NCBI GenBank assembly: GCA_964439395.1
Contig: CAYTNV010000002.1
Coordinates: 1 to 64,000, forward strand
DNA length: 64,000 bases
Direction: 5' to 3'
DNA from: JAUUSJ01 sp964439395
GTDB taxonomy: Bacteria > Bacillota > Clostridia > Lachnospirales > Lachnospiraceae
A model generated the notes under the pieces. That model was not told the origin of the DNA. It did not search any database and saw nothing but the letters and a program-made list of their open reading frames with translations. Below are positions 1-8,303 of this stretch, one piece after another. The first letter of the stretch is position 1. The number at the start of each line of letters is the position of its first letter. Both the position numbers and the translations under genes were made by a program.

Positions 1-160
1 CATTCTTTCCCTTTCCAACACGTTGCGTTCCCGCCATTTTTCGCTACTCCACCTATTTATGAGGTTTATCGCAAACTCGCTACGCTCAGACACGCTCAGA
101 ACCCCAAAGCTTCCGTAGCGAAAAACAGCTCCACTCCACTATCGTTGGTCAGGGAAAGAA
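1..160. repeat. Dispersed palindromic repeat, copy A
   Basis: This stretch is closely matched by 38166-38325, with long identical blocks such as CTCAGACACGCTCAGAACCC. It contains facing arms CATTTTTCGCTAC and GTAGCGAAAAA (near 37-49 and 116-126), so it can fold into a long hairpin. It has no coding potential I can support. The left end may continue beyond the window. It is probably a non-autonomous mobile or REP-like element. Confidence 0.7.
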
Positions 161-432
161 TGGTCTTCTGACTGGTGGCTGTGTACTGGAGAAACGTTAG
201 GGAATATCTTAATTATAGAAACGTAAAAGGATTTTAGATATTATCTATTTCCTTTGTTCTTCCTACTGTTTTCTTCTAAGTTTTACAAATTTATTTAGCA
301 TAACAATAATCTATGATTTTATAAAGTATCATTATGGTTTAACAGAAAATATATTTTTTAGGAAACGATAGTGTAATATTCTGTTTTAAAAACGATATCA
401 TATCAGTTTTATTATGTTTAGCCAATACACAG
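161..432. other. AT-rich intergenic stretch, nothing recognised
   Basis: I see no open frame, convincing promoter pair or strong terminator between the two palindromic repeats. It may hold the uvrC promoter, but I cannot place one. Confidence 0.4.
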
Positions 433-650
433 CCGAGAGAGCAAGCAGGTATATGCTCCGCAAACGATAGAGAGTGGAGCGATTTTTTGATATACTTAGC
501 TTTGCTGCGGGAGTGATTGTCTGAGCGGAGCGAGTTTCACGAAAGCAGCATAAATAAGCGTATGTCGAAAAATCGTGGGAACGAACGTGTTTGCGGAGCA
601 TATACCTGCTTGCTCTCTCGGCGTCTCTGCCCACTGTTTCACAAAGTATA
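433..650. repeat. Palindromic repeat with perfect 33-bp inverted arms, copy C
   Basis: Positions 433-465 and 589-621 are perfect reverse complements (33 bp, 123-bp loop). Further imperfect pairing continues inward, for example CGATTTTTTGATATA against TATGTCGAAAAATCG. The right part, from GAACGTGTTTGCG through TTGCTTGCTCTCTCGGC to ACTGTTTCA and AAGTATA, recurs at about 38322-38390 in copy B. It lies just upstream of uvrC. A frame on the minus strand through it is a by-product of the palindrome and is not called. Confidence 0.75.
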
Positions 651-676
651 AGATTTTAAATGGATAGTGAGGAAAA

Positions 677-2539
677 ATGTTTAATATTAAAGAAGAACTA
701 AAAAAATTACCAGAAAGTCCTGGCGTATATATTATGCATAACGCCGCCGATGAGATTATTTATGTAGGAAAGGCGGTTATATTAAAAAATCGTGTGAGAC
801 AGTATTTCCAAAATAGTAAAAAGCATAGTCCTAAAATTGAAAAGATGGTTTCACAAGTAGAATATTTTGAGTATATTATTACAGATTCAGAAGTTGAAGC
901 TCTTGTTCTGGAATGTAATCTAATTAAGGAACATCGTCCAAAATATAATACAATGTTAAAGGATGATAAAACTTATCCGTATATCAAGGTTACTTTAGAG
1001 GAGGAATATCCAAGGATTATGCTTTCTAGAACAATTCGTAGAGATAAGTCAAAATACTTTGGTCCATATATTAGCGGAATTGCAGTAAAAGATACGATTG
1101 AGCTGATGCAAAAGCTTTATCATATTCGAACTTGCCATCGTATCTTACCAAGAGATATCGGAAAAGAAAGACCTTGTTTATATTACCATATTAAGCAGTG
1201 TAAAGCTCCGTGTCAGGGACTGATCTCTAAGGAGGAGTACAAAAAAGAAGTGAATAAAATGGTCTCTTTTTTGCAGGGAAATCACAAAGAAGTAGAGGAG
1301 ATATTAACTCAAAAAATGACGGAGGCGTCTGCCAAGATGGAGTTTGAGCAGGCTATGCAGTATAGAGATTTGATTAAGAGCATCAAACAACTTGAGGAAA
1401 AACAAAAACTGAATCAAAGTGATAGGGAAGAGCAAGATATTATTGCGATTGCAATGGCAAGACGCGAGGCTATTGTCTCTGTATTTTTTATCCGCGATGG
1501 AAAATTACTTGGGAGAGATCATTTTCATATGACACGAATAGAGGAAAATAATGAAGCGGAAGTAATGCTTCAATTTGTAAAGCAGTTTTATGCTGGAACT
1601 CCCTATATTCCCAAAGAGATTTTACTAGAATATGAGCTAGATGAGAGAGAGCTTTTAGAGCAGTGGCTCTCAGCGAAAAAAGAGCAGAAAGTTCGTATTT
1701 TGACACCGAAGCGGGGAAATAAAGTAAAGCTTGTGGCGCTTGTTAAAAATAATGCTTTGGAAGTGTTAAAAAAAGATGCTGAAAAATGGAAGAGGGAAGA
1801 AGCGAGAACAAAAGGAGCAGTGAGAGAGCTTGGAGATTTACTTGGAATCGCAAAAATTAGACGGATGGAGGCATTTGATATTTCTAATACGAGTGGAGTT
1901 GAAAATGTGGCATCTATGGTTGTATTTGAAGATGGAAAACCAAAAAAGAGAGAGTATCGAAAGTTTAAGATACAGACAGTACAAGGACCAGATGACTATA
2001 AGAGTATGGAAGAAGTGTTAACGAGAAGATTTTTAAGCGGAAAAAAAGAACAAAAGGAAATGGAAGAAAAAGGAGAAGAGTTTGGCTTTGGTAGTTTTAC
2101 AAAATTCCCAGATTTAGTTTTGATGGACGGTGGAAAGGGGCAAGTAAATATTGCACTTTCTGTCTTGAAATCTTTAGACTTAGATATCCCAGTCTGCGGA
2201 ATGGTAAAAGATGATCATCATAGGACGAGAGGGATTTATTTTCATAATCGAGAGATTGAAATTTCGACAAGCAGCGAGGCATTTCATCTTGTGACGAGAA
2301 TGCAAGATGAGGCACATCGATTTGCCATTGAATATCATAGAAGTCTAAGAGGAAAGACACAAGTGAAATCTATTTTAGATGATATAAAGGGTGTTGGACC
2401 AGCTAAGAGAAAAGCGCTTATGAAATATTTTAAGGATATTCAAAAAATAAAACAGGCCTCTGTTGAGGAGCTTATAAAAGTAGACGGAATTACAGAAAAA
2501 TTAGCGCAGGAAATTTATTTGTTTTTTAGAAAAGAGTAA
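677..2539 (+). CDS. uvrC: UvrABC excinuclease subunit C
   Basis: UvrC makes the dual incisions of nucleotide excision repair in the cytoplasm, with UvrA and UvrB. The 620-residue length is typical. In order I see an N-terminal GIY-YIG nuclease (PGVYIM, then YVGKA near residues 15-35), four spaced cysteines near 152-180 (TCHRIL, RPCLYY, QCKAPC) matching the Fe-S-type cluster of the family, a UVR helix pair near 205-235, the RNase H-like UvrC endonuclease domain from about 380 (AFDISNTSG, LMDGGKGQ), and tandem helix-hairpin-helix motifs at the end (IKGVGPAKRK). The start follows a GTGAGGAA ribosome site. It is separated from hprK by about 220 bp without a clear terminator. Identification is secure. 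Confidence 0.97.
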   Translation: MFNIKEELKKLPESPGVYIMHNAADEIIYVGKAVILKNRVRQYFQNSKKHSPKIEKMVSQVEYFEYIITDSEVEALVLECNLIKEHRPKYNTMLKDDKTYPYIKVTLEEEYPRIMLSRTIRRDKSKYFGPYISGIAVKDTIELMQKLYHIRTCHRILPRDIGKERPCLYYHIKQCKAPCQGLISKEEYKKEVNKMVSFLQGNHKEVEEILTQKMTEASAKMEFEQAMQYRDLIKSIKQLEEKQKLNQSDREEQDIIAIAMARREAIVSVFFIRDGKLLGRDHFHMTRIEENNEAEVMLQFVKQFYAGTPYIPKEILLEYELDERELLEQWLSAKKEQKVRILTPKRGNKVKLVALVKNNALEVLKKDAEKWKREEARTKGAVRELGDLLGIAKIRRMEAFDISNTSGVENVASMVVFEDGKPKKREYRKFKIQTVQGPDDYKSMEEVLTRRFLSGKKEQKEMEEKGEEFGFGSFTKFPDLVLMDGGKGQVNIALSVLKSLDLDIPVCGMVKDDHHRTRGIYFHNREIEISTSSEAFHLVTRMQDEAHRFAIEYHRSLRGKTQVKSILDDIKGVGPAKRKALMKYFKDIQKIKQASVEELIKVDGITEKLAQEIYLFFRKE

Positions 2540-2760
2540 AATTTTATTCCATGTGATTTAACTGAAAGTGAAGCTAGACGGGTATTTGAATTTGTGCTAT
2601 GATGAAATAAATTGAAGTACGAGCATCAGTGAACTGTTTGAATACTATTAAGACAGTATATTGGGGGCTTTTATCTTCGATGGAAAACGTTCTGAAAGGA
2701 TACGTATATTGATGTGTTCGCATATGAGCGCGACAATAGATGAAAGAGGAGATTAGACTT

Positions 2761-3687
2761 ATGTATAAGGTGACATTGACACAGATTATTAAAAAAATGG
2801 ATTTAGTCAATCACACACCAGAGATTAATACAGATGTGATTGAGATAAGTCAGACAGATATTAATCGACCTGCCCTGCAGTTATCTGGCTTTTTTGATTA
2901 TTTTGATGCAGAGAGATTGCAACTTATTGGAAATGTAGAATATGCATATATGAAGACACTAGAAGAAGAGGGAAAGGCAGAGCAGGTATATAGAAAACTA
3001 TTCTCTTATAAAATTCCATGTCTTATCTTCTGTCGTGACTTAGAACCGATGGAAGGTATTTTAGAGATGGGAAGAAAATATAATGTTCCAATTTTGACGG
3101 CAGCTCGCCACACATCTCAGTTTATGGCAGAGATTATTCGTTGGTTAAATGTGGAATTGGCTCCTAGGATTTCTATTCACGGTGTTCTTGTAGATGTATA
3201 TGGCGAAGGTGTTCTAATTATAGGAGAGAGTGGTATCGGTAAGAGTGAGGCTGCTCTAGAGCTTATTAAGAGAGGACATCGTCTTGTGTCAGATGATGTA
3301 GTAGAAATTAAGAAAGTAAGTGAGGAATCTTTAGTTGGTTCGTCTCCAGAAATTACAAGACATTTTATAGAGCTTCGTGGTGTGGGAATTATTGACGTAA
3401 AAACATTATTTGGTGTCGAGAGCGTGAAATTGACACAGACGATTAATCTTGTTATTAAGCTAGAAGATTGGAGTAGAGATAATGAGTATGATCGCATGGG
3501 TCTTGAGGATAATTATATTGAATTTTTAGGCAATAAGATTGTATGTCACACAATACCTATTCGTCCAGGCAGAAATTTGGCAATTATTGTGGAGTCCGCA
3601 GCAGTTAATTATCGTTCTAAAAAGATGGGATATAATGCAGCACAAGAACTTTATGACCGTGTGACAGGTAATCTAAATAAAAAATAG
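2761..3687 (+). CDS. hprK: HPr kinase/phosphorylase
   Basis: This bifunctional enzyme phosphorylates Ser46 of HPr and Crh and reverses the reaction, controlling carbon catabolite repression in Firmicutes. The N-terminal domain is followed by the P-loop GESGIGKSEAAL and the conserved LRGVGIIDV signature of the family. I place the start at 2761 because GAGGAG lies nine bases upstream; an upstream ATG at 2740 overlaps this ribosome site. The product is about 308 residues, the usual length. It stands next to a ROK glucokinase, and a Crh-like substrate lies about 4 kb downstream (7876), so kinase and target are in one neighbourhood. Confidence 0.96.
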   Translation: MYKVTLTQIIKKMDLVNHTPEINTDVIEISQTDINRPALQLSGFFDYFDAERLQLIGNVEYAYMKTLEEEGKAEQVYRKLFSYKIPCLIFCRDLEPMEGILEMGRKYNVPILTAARHTSQFMAEIIRWLNVELAPRISIHGVLVDVYGEGVLIIGESGIGKSEAALELIKRGHRLVSDDVVEIKKVSEESLVGSSPEITRHFIELRGVGIIDVKTLFGVESVKLTQTINLVIKLEDWSRDNEYDRMGLEDNYIEFLGNKIVCHTIPIRPGRNLAIIVESAAVNYRSKKMGYNAAQELYDRVTGNLNKK

Positions 3688-3727
3688 GTCATAAGAGTTT
3701 GCTAGTAAGGGAGTATATAAAAATTTG

Positions 3728-3756
3728 TTGACGATGATAAGATATAAAAAGATATG
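3728..3756 (+). promoter_or_regulatory. Possible sigma-A promoter for glucokinase
   Basis: TTGACG and GATATG are separated by 17 bases, 38 bases before the ATG. The -10 box is only a fair match. Confidence 0.35.
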
Positions 3757-3794
3757 TCTGCAGTGCGGACAACTATAAAGGAGGGAATATCATA

Positions 3795-4733
3795 ATGAAA
3801 AAATACGCAGTAGGTATTGATGTGGGAGGAACAACAGTTAAGCTAGGAATTTTTACGGTAGAAGGACAGCTTCTTGATAAGTGGGAGATTGTCACTAGGA
3901 AAGAAGAAAACGGAAAATATATTTTGTCTGATATTGCGAAATCCGTGCTCAGTAAATTAGAAGAGAAAGGCATTGTAAAAGATGAGGTCGCAGGAGCTGG
4001 TATCGGAATTCCTGGACCAGTCAGAGCAGATGGAACAGTAAATGTCTGTGTAAATCTTGGGTGGGGTGCTGTACCTGTAAAGAAAGAAATGGAAGCATTA
4101 TTAGGTGTCCCAGTCGAGGCTGGAAATGATGCGAATGTGGCAGCTCTTGGAGAGTCCTGGCAAGGTGGTGGAAAAGGATACGGAAATGCCGTTATGGTAA
4201 CATTAGGAACTGGTGTTGGCGGTGGTATTGTAATTGACGGCGGTATTATTAGTGGATTCCACGGATATGGCGGAGAGATTGGTCATATGATGATGAACCC
4301 AGATGAGATAGAATATTGTAACTGTGGAAAGAGAGGATGTCTAGAGCAATATGCATCAGCGACTGGAGTTGTTCGAGTAGCGAAAAAATATTTATCCGAA
4401 AAAATTACGCAATCTCCTCTTCGTGCCTGTGAGAATTTGACTGCAAAGGATGTGTTTGACGCTGCAAAGGAGAATGATACTTTGGCATTAGAGATTGTAG
4501 AAGATGTATGTTCTACACTTGCACTTGCACTTTCTTATATTTCTTGTACAGTAGATCCAGAGGTATTTATTATCGGTGGAGGAGTATCCAAGGCGGGAAG
4601 TATTTTGACAGATACTATTGCAAAATATTTTGTGAATGATGTATTTGGAGATCAGAAGAAAACAGTATTTGCGTTGGCATCTCTTGGAAACGATGCGGGA
4701 ATTTATGGAAGTGCGAAGCTTGTTCTGGCATAG
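3795..4733 (+). CDS. glcK: ROK-family glucokinase
   Basis: This enzyme phosphorylates glucose with ATP to give glucose 6-phosphate. The sequence opens with the phosphate-binding GIDVGGTTVKLGIF, has a second nucleotide-binding glycine stretch (LGTGVGGGI), and carries the ROK zinc motif: GEIGHM followed by CNCGKRGCLEQY. Length (312 residues) is normal. The ribosome site is AAAGGAGGGA. Its position after hprK links sugar phosphorylation with catabolite control. Substrate specificity within ROK kinases cannot be read with certainty, so a related sugar kinase such as N-acetylmannosamine or fructokinase remains possible; the zinc motif and spacing favour bacterial glucokinase. Confidence 0.88.
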   Translation: MKKYAVGIDVGGTTVKLGIFTVEGQLLDKWEIVTRKEENGKYILSDIAKSVLSKLEEKGIVKDEVAGAGIGIPGPVRADGTVNVCVNLGWGAVPVKKEMEALLGVPVEAGNDANVAALGESWQGGGKGYGNAVMVTLGTGVGGGIVIDGGIISGFHGYGGEIGHMMMNPDEIEYCNCGKRGCLEQYASATGVVRVAKKYLSEKITQSPLRACENLTAKDVFDAAKENDTLALEIVEDVCSTLALALSYISCTVDPEVFIIGGGVSKAGSILTDTIAKYFVNDVFGDQKKTVFALASLGNDAGIYGSAKLVLA

Positions 4734-4816
4734 GCCCCTTTTTTGCTAATGCCCCTATTTGGTTAAATAGCCGAACAAAAGAAAAAATGTATTTTATTTT
4801 TCAGTATTTTTTGTGC

Positions 4817-4845
4817 TTGAGAAAAGACTTTGAATCATGTATCAT
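4817..4845 (+). promoter_or_regulatory. Possible promoter upstream of murB
   Basis: TTGAGA, 17-base spacer, TATCAT. It would leave a leader of about 225 bases containing the hairpin at 4874-4913. The 340-bp gap between glcK and murB otherwise holds only that hairpin and a weak possible copy of the GTATACC repeat (about 4935-4990, reverse). Confidence 0.4.
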
Positions 4846-4873
4846 ATAAAATATGTATAAGAGTTGACAATAT

Positions 4874-4913
4874 AAGGTGTGCGAAATCAGTTTCAATGTG
4901 TTTTGCACACCTT
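4874..4913 (+). other. Hairpin in the murB leader
   Basis: AAGGTGTGCGAAA pairs with TTTTGCACACCTT over 13 positions with a 14-base loop. No U tract follows, so it is not a standard intrinsic terminator. It could be a leader structure or operator-like palindrome. Confidence 0.5.
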
Positions 4914-5073
4914 GTATAAAAATAAGATACTTTTATCATAAGTTAATGAGTGGCTATGCTATAAACGCATTATACTCTCTGTGTAAGCAGAGGAAGAGGA
5001 AAATACTGTACCGGAGAAAAATCCTTTGATAGTATTATTCAATTATATGAAAAAAGAAATGGGAGTATAGAAT

Positions 5074-5982
5074 ATGAATCATAATTTCCTAGATGAAGTG
5101 AGAGAGCAAGTAGGAGAAATTATCAAGATAGATGAGCCGATGAAATTGCATACTACTTTTCAAGTGGGAGGCACGGCAGATTATTTTGCAACACCTCGTA
5201 TAGAGGAAGAGGTTGGCATTTTATTAGAAAAGGCGAAAAAGTATGAGATTCCTGTTTTTATAGTGGGAAATGGAAGTAATCTTCTTGTATCCGACAAGGG
5301 TTATCGAGGAATGATTATTCAGATTGGAAAGGAATACAGTGCTGTAGAGGCAGAGGGAAATATAATATCAGCGCAAGCAGGTGCATCCTTGGCGAAGATT
5401 GCGAGAGCTGCTTATGAGAATGGCTTAGGTGGATTTGAGTTTGCGGCAGGAATTCCTGGAACACTTGGCGGAGCGGTTTCTATGAATGCTGGAGCCTATG
5501 GTGGAGAAATTAAGGATGTTATTATAGATGCAAGAGTATTGACGAGGGAAGGCGAGATTTTGGTCATTTCAGCAGATGAACTAGAACTTGCTTACCGCAG
5601 CAGTATTATTACAAAAAAAGATTATATTGTACTTGGGGCAAGATTTTCTTTTGAGCAGAAAGACAGAGAAGAAATTAAAGCTCGTATGGATGAACTGGCA
5701 TTTGCCAGAAAATCAAAGCAACCTCTTGAGTTTCCAAGTGCAGGAAGTACTTTTAAGAGACCAGAGGGATATTTTGCAGGAAAGTTAATTATGGATGCAG
5801 GACTTCGAGGATTTCAAGTCGGGGGAGCGAGAGTGTCCGATAAGCATTGTGGATTTATTATCAATGCTGGCAATGCGACAGCGGCAGATATTCATTCTCT
5901 AATTTTGCAAGTACAAGAAAAAGTACTGAGACAATTTAATGTGACTCTTCAGCCTGAGGTGAAAATGCTTGGAGAGTTTTAA
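5074..5982 (+). CDS. murB: UDP-N-acetylenolpyruvoylglucosamine reductase
   Basis: MurB reduces UDP-GlcNAc-enolpyruvate to UDP-MurNAc with NADPH and FAD, the second committed step of peptidoglycan synthesis. The FAD-binding part shows VGGTADYF, GNGSNLLVSD and the GIPGTLGGAVSMNAGAYGG loop. YRSS near residue 172 and AGSTFKRP (with the catalytic serine) mark the type IIb-like short MurB of Firmicutes; the terminal LQPEVKMLG supplies the conserved Glu. Length 302 residues is normal. Only 15 bases separate it from rapZ, and murB-rapZ-whiA-HPr is a typical clostridial operon. Confidence 0.96.
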   Translation: MNHNFLDEVREQVGEIIKIDEPMKLHTTFQVGGTADYFATPRIEEEVGILLEKAKKYEIPVFIVGNGSNLLVSDKGYRGMIIQIGKEYSAVEAEGNIISAQAGASLAKIARAAYENGLGGFEFAAGIPGTLGGAVSMNAGAYGGEIKDVIIDARVLTREGEILVISADELELAYRSSIITKKDYIVLGARFSFEQKDREEIKARMDELAFARKSKQPLEFPSAGSTFKRPEGYFAGKLIMDAGLRGFQVGGARVSDKHCGFIINAGNATAADIHSLILQVQEKVLRQFNVTLQPEVKMLGEF

Positions 5983-5997
5983 TACAAGGAGAGAAAA

Positions 5998-6873
5998 ATG
6001 AGATTTTTGATTGTATCTGGAATGTCTGGAGCTGGCAAGATTACGGCACTAAAGATGTTAGAGGATATTGGATATTTTTGTGTGAATAATTTACCAATAG
6101 AGCTTTTGCGTAAGTTTGCAGAGATTGCGTATGATAAGAAAATAGAAGTAGAGGATGTGGCGGTTGGGATTAATATTCGAAGTGAGGAGGAAGTGCCCCA
6201 ACTAACTCGTGCTTTGGATGTATTAGCACAGAAAGGATATCCGTATGAAATTTTATTTTTAGATGCAAATAATGAAACTTTGATTAAGCGGTATAAGGAG
6301 ACGAGAAGAAGTCATCCACTTGTGAGAGATGGAAGAGTAGAAACTGGAATTATAAAAGAAAGAAGACTTATTGACTTTATCAAGAAGGAAGCGAAGTATA
6401 TTATCGATACAAGTGAGCTTTTGACAAGAGAATTAAAAATAGAATTAGAGAAAATTTTTTTAAAAAATGAGCCATATTCAAACTTTATTATAACAGTTCT
6501 TTCTTTTGGATTTAAGTATGGAATTCCAACGGAGGCAGATTTAGTATTTGATGTTCGATTTCTTCCAAATCCTTATTATGATTTGGAACTTCGACCACTC
6601 ACTGGAAATGATAAGCCGATTCAAGATTTTGTCATGAATTGTGAGGAGGCGGGGACATTTTTAGATAAGTTAGAGGATATGATGCAATTCTTGATTCCAA
6701 ATTATATCAATGAGGGAAAGTACAGTTTAGTCATAGCAATTGGCTGTACAGGAGGAAAGCATCGTTCTGTCACTCTGGCGAATGGAATTTATGAGAGAAT
6801 GAAGGCACTTCCATACAGTGTAAAATGTGAGCATAGAGACATTGAGAAGGATGCAATCACAAAAGCATTATAG
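5998..6873 (+). CDS. rapZ: RapZ/YvcJ-family nucleotide-binding protein
   Basis: In Gram-negatives RapZ is an RNA-binding adaptor controlling amino-sugar synthesis; the Bacillus homologue YvcJ is an ATP/GTP-binding protein needed for competence-linked functions. The family N-terminal P-loop is present as GMSGAGKITALKMLEDIGYF, but Ile15 occupies the place of the usual Ser/Thr after the lysine. LFLDANNETLIKRYKETRR and the C-terminal GCTGGKHRSV motif (RNA-binding domain in E. coli RapZ) are intact. Length 291 is standard. It follows murB by 15 bases and precedes whiA by 26, with GGAGG between. Family assignment is secure; nucleotide binding may be weakened by the Ile. Confidence 0.93.
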   Translation: MRFLIVSGMSGAGKITALKMLEDIGYFCVNNLPIELLRKFAEIAYDKKIEVEDVAVGINIRSEEEVPQLTRALDVLAQKGYPYEILFLDANNETLIKRYKETRRSHPLVRDGRVETGIIKERRLIDFIKKEAKYIIDTSELLTRELKIELEKIFLKNEPYSNFIITVLSFGFKYGIPTEADLVFDVRFLPNPYYDLELRPLTGNDKPIQDFVMNCEEAGTFLDKLEDMMQFLIPNYINEGKYSLVIAIGCTGGKHRSVTLANGIYERMKALPYSVKCEHRDIEKDAITKAL

Positions 6874-6899
6874 AGTAGGATACGTCGCAGGAGGTAGAG

Positions 6900-7859
6900 A
6901 TGTCTTTTTCTAGTGAGGTAAAGGAAGAACTCTCAAGACAGATGAGTCCGGCAAGACATTGTAGACTTGCAGAAATTATGGCGATTATTCGTGTCTGTGG
7001 GAAAATTACAATTTCTGCAGATAATTTATATAATGTTATCGTCTATACAGAAAATATAGCGGTAGCGAGAAAATATTATAATTTAATTAAGAAAACTTTT
7101 TTATGGAGTCCATCGATATCAGTTCGAAAAAATATTTATTTAAAAAAGAATCGAATTTATACAATTGGAATTTTTAATCATGGACAGGCAGTACAAATTT
7201 TAAAGGCAACAAAGTTGATTAATCAGTCTTACGATATAGAAGAACTGGATGCTAGATCAAATATAGTAATTCAGCAGACCTGTTGTAAGCGGGCTTTTAT
7301 TCGAGGAGTTTTTTTAGCATCGGGTTCTATCAGTGATCCAGTGAAAGGATATCATTTTGAAATTGTATGTTCTGATAAGAAAAAAGCAGAGCAAATTAGT
7401 GAAGTTATTTCGGCCTTTTCACTAAGTCCTAAAATTATAAAACGAAAGAAATATTATATCGTTTATTTAAAAGAGGGAGATATGATAGTCGATATTCTAA
7501 ATGTGATGCAGGCCTCCAAGGCTTTGATGCAGTTAGAAAATATCCGAATTTGGAAGGAAATGAGAAATTCGGTTAATCGAAGAGTTAATTGTGAGACTGC
7601 TAATCTAAATAAGACGGTTTCAGCAGCTGTGAGACAGTTAGAGGAAATTAAGTTTCTTAGAGATCATGTAGGCTTAGAAGGTTTACCAGATGGTTTAAGG
7701 GAAATTGCTATTTTAAGATTAGAGCATACAGATGCATCTTTAAAGGAGCTTGGCGAAATGCTAGATCCACCAGTTGGCAAATCTGGTGTGAATCATAGAT
7801 TAAGGAAATTGGGTCAGATGGCCCAAGACCTAAAAAACAGATATCATATTAGAGGGTAA
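6900..7859 (+). CDS. whiA: DNA-binding protein WhiA
   Basis: WhiA is a LAGLIDADG-fold plus helix-turn-helix protein. In Streptomyces it activates sporulation septation; in Bacillus it affects division and chromosome segregation. The opening MSFSSEVKEELSR and the following leucine-rich helix are family hallmarks. The LAGLIDADG-like unit includes RGVFLASGSISDP near residues 140-152, and the C-terminal helix-turn-helix is SLKELGEMLDPPVGKSGVNH. The conserved order rapZ-whiA-HPr is kept, but the yvcK gene that sits between rapZ and whiA in Bacillus is absent here. Length 319 is standard. Confidence 0.95.
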   Translation: MSFSSEVKEELSRQMSPARHCRLAEIMAIIRVCGKITISADNLYNVIVYTENIAVARKYYNLIKKTFLWSPSISVRKNIYLKKNRIYTIGIFNHGQAVQILKATKLINQSYDIEELDARSNIVIQQTCCKRAFIRGVFLASGSISDPVKGYHFEIVCSDKKKAEQISEVISAFSLSPKIIKRKKYYIVYLKEGDMIVDILNVMQASKALMQLENIRIWKEMRNSVNRRVNCETANLNKTVSAAVRQLEEIKFLRDHVGLEGLPDGLREIAILRLEHTDASLKELGEMLDPPVGKSGVNHRLRKLGQMAQDLKNRYHIRG

Positions 7860-7875
7860 GATGAAGGAGGATATT

Positions 7876-8139
7876 ATGATTTCAAAAACTATGACAGTAA
7901 AAATTGCATCAGGGCTAGAGGCAAGACCAGTGGCACTCTTAGTACAAACAGCGAGCCAGTACAATAGCGAAATTCATATCGAGGTTGGTAATAAGAAGGT
8001 AAATGCAAAGAGTATTATGGGTATGATGACACTTGGGCTAGAGGCAGGCGAGAAGATGACAGTTATTGCAAATGGTGAAGATGAAGAAGAAGCGATTAAA
8101 AATATCGAGGAATATTTAAGTGATAAGAAAGCTAGCTAA
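7876..8139 (+). CDS. crh: Crh-like HPr paralogue with Glu at position 15
   Basis: This 87-residue protein has the HPr fold but reads SGLEARPVALL where HPr has GLHARP, so the PTS phospho-accepting His15 is Glu15 (codon 7918-7920). The regulatory region KSIMGMMTLGL keeps Ser46, the target of HPr kinase. In Bacillus the Crh protein (Gln15) sits at the same place after whiA and acts only as a Ser-phosphorylated corepressor of CcpA. I infer a similar non-PTS signalling role. The start at 7876 follows AAGGAGG; the ATG at 7861 overlaps that site. It may be annotated simply as HPr family phosphocarrier protein. Confidence 0.85.
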   Translation: MISKTMTVKIASGLEARPVALLVQTASQYNSEIHIEVGNKKVNAKSIMGMMTLGLEAGEKMTVIANGEDEEEAIKNIEEYLSDKKAS

Positions 8140-8153
8140 GATTGCTTTATAAA

Positions 8154-8207
8154 AAAGAGAGTATCCCTATTGGCGTTCCAAAGACGGAGAGAGTGGGGAT
8201 GCTCTTT
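8154..8207 (+). terminator. Probable intrinsic terminator after the HPr paralogue
   Basis: AAAGAG and TATCCCT pair with the GGGGATG-CTCTTT arm with a two-base bulge. It is followed by a weak T stretch (GTCATTTT). Confidence 0.5.
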
Positions 8208-8227
8208 GTCATTTTAGATAAAGAGTT

Positions 8228-8257
8228 TGACAAAGCTAATATGTATGAGCTATAATA
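8228..8257 (+). promoter_or_regulatory. Sigma-A promoter of leuS
   Basis: Consensus TTGACA and TATAAT are separated by 18 bases, leaving a leader of about 40 bases. This is too short for a T-box, so leuS does not appear to be T-box controlled here. Confidence 0.75.
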
Positions 8258-8303
8258 GCTTAGTTAGAGAATTGTAGAACGAAAATAGCAAGGAGGAAGT
8301 AAA

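Noticed and set aside
398..634. Open frame on the minus strand upstream of uvrC
   Set aside because: It is contained in the 33-bp inverted-repeat element and lacks a ribosome site; the frame is a by-product of the palindrome.
4734..4800. Intrinsic terminator directly after glcK
   Set aside because: The T run near 4739 is not preceded by a convincing stem.
8140..8303. T-box riboswitch before leuS
   Set aside because: The leader after the promoter is only about 40 bases and no T-box sequence or specifier stem was seen.
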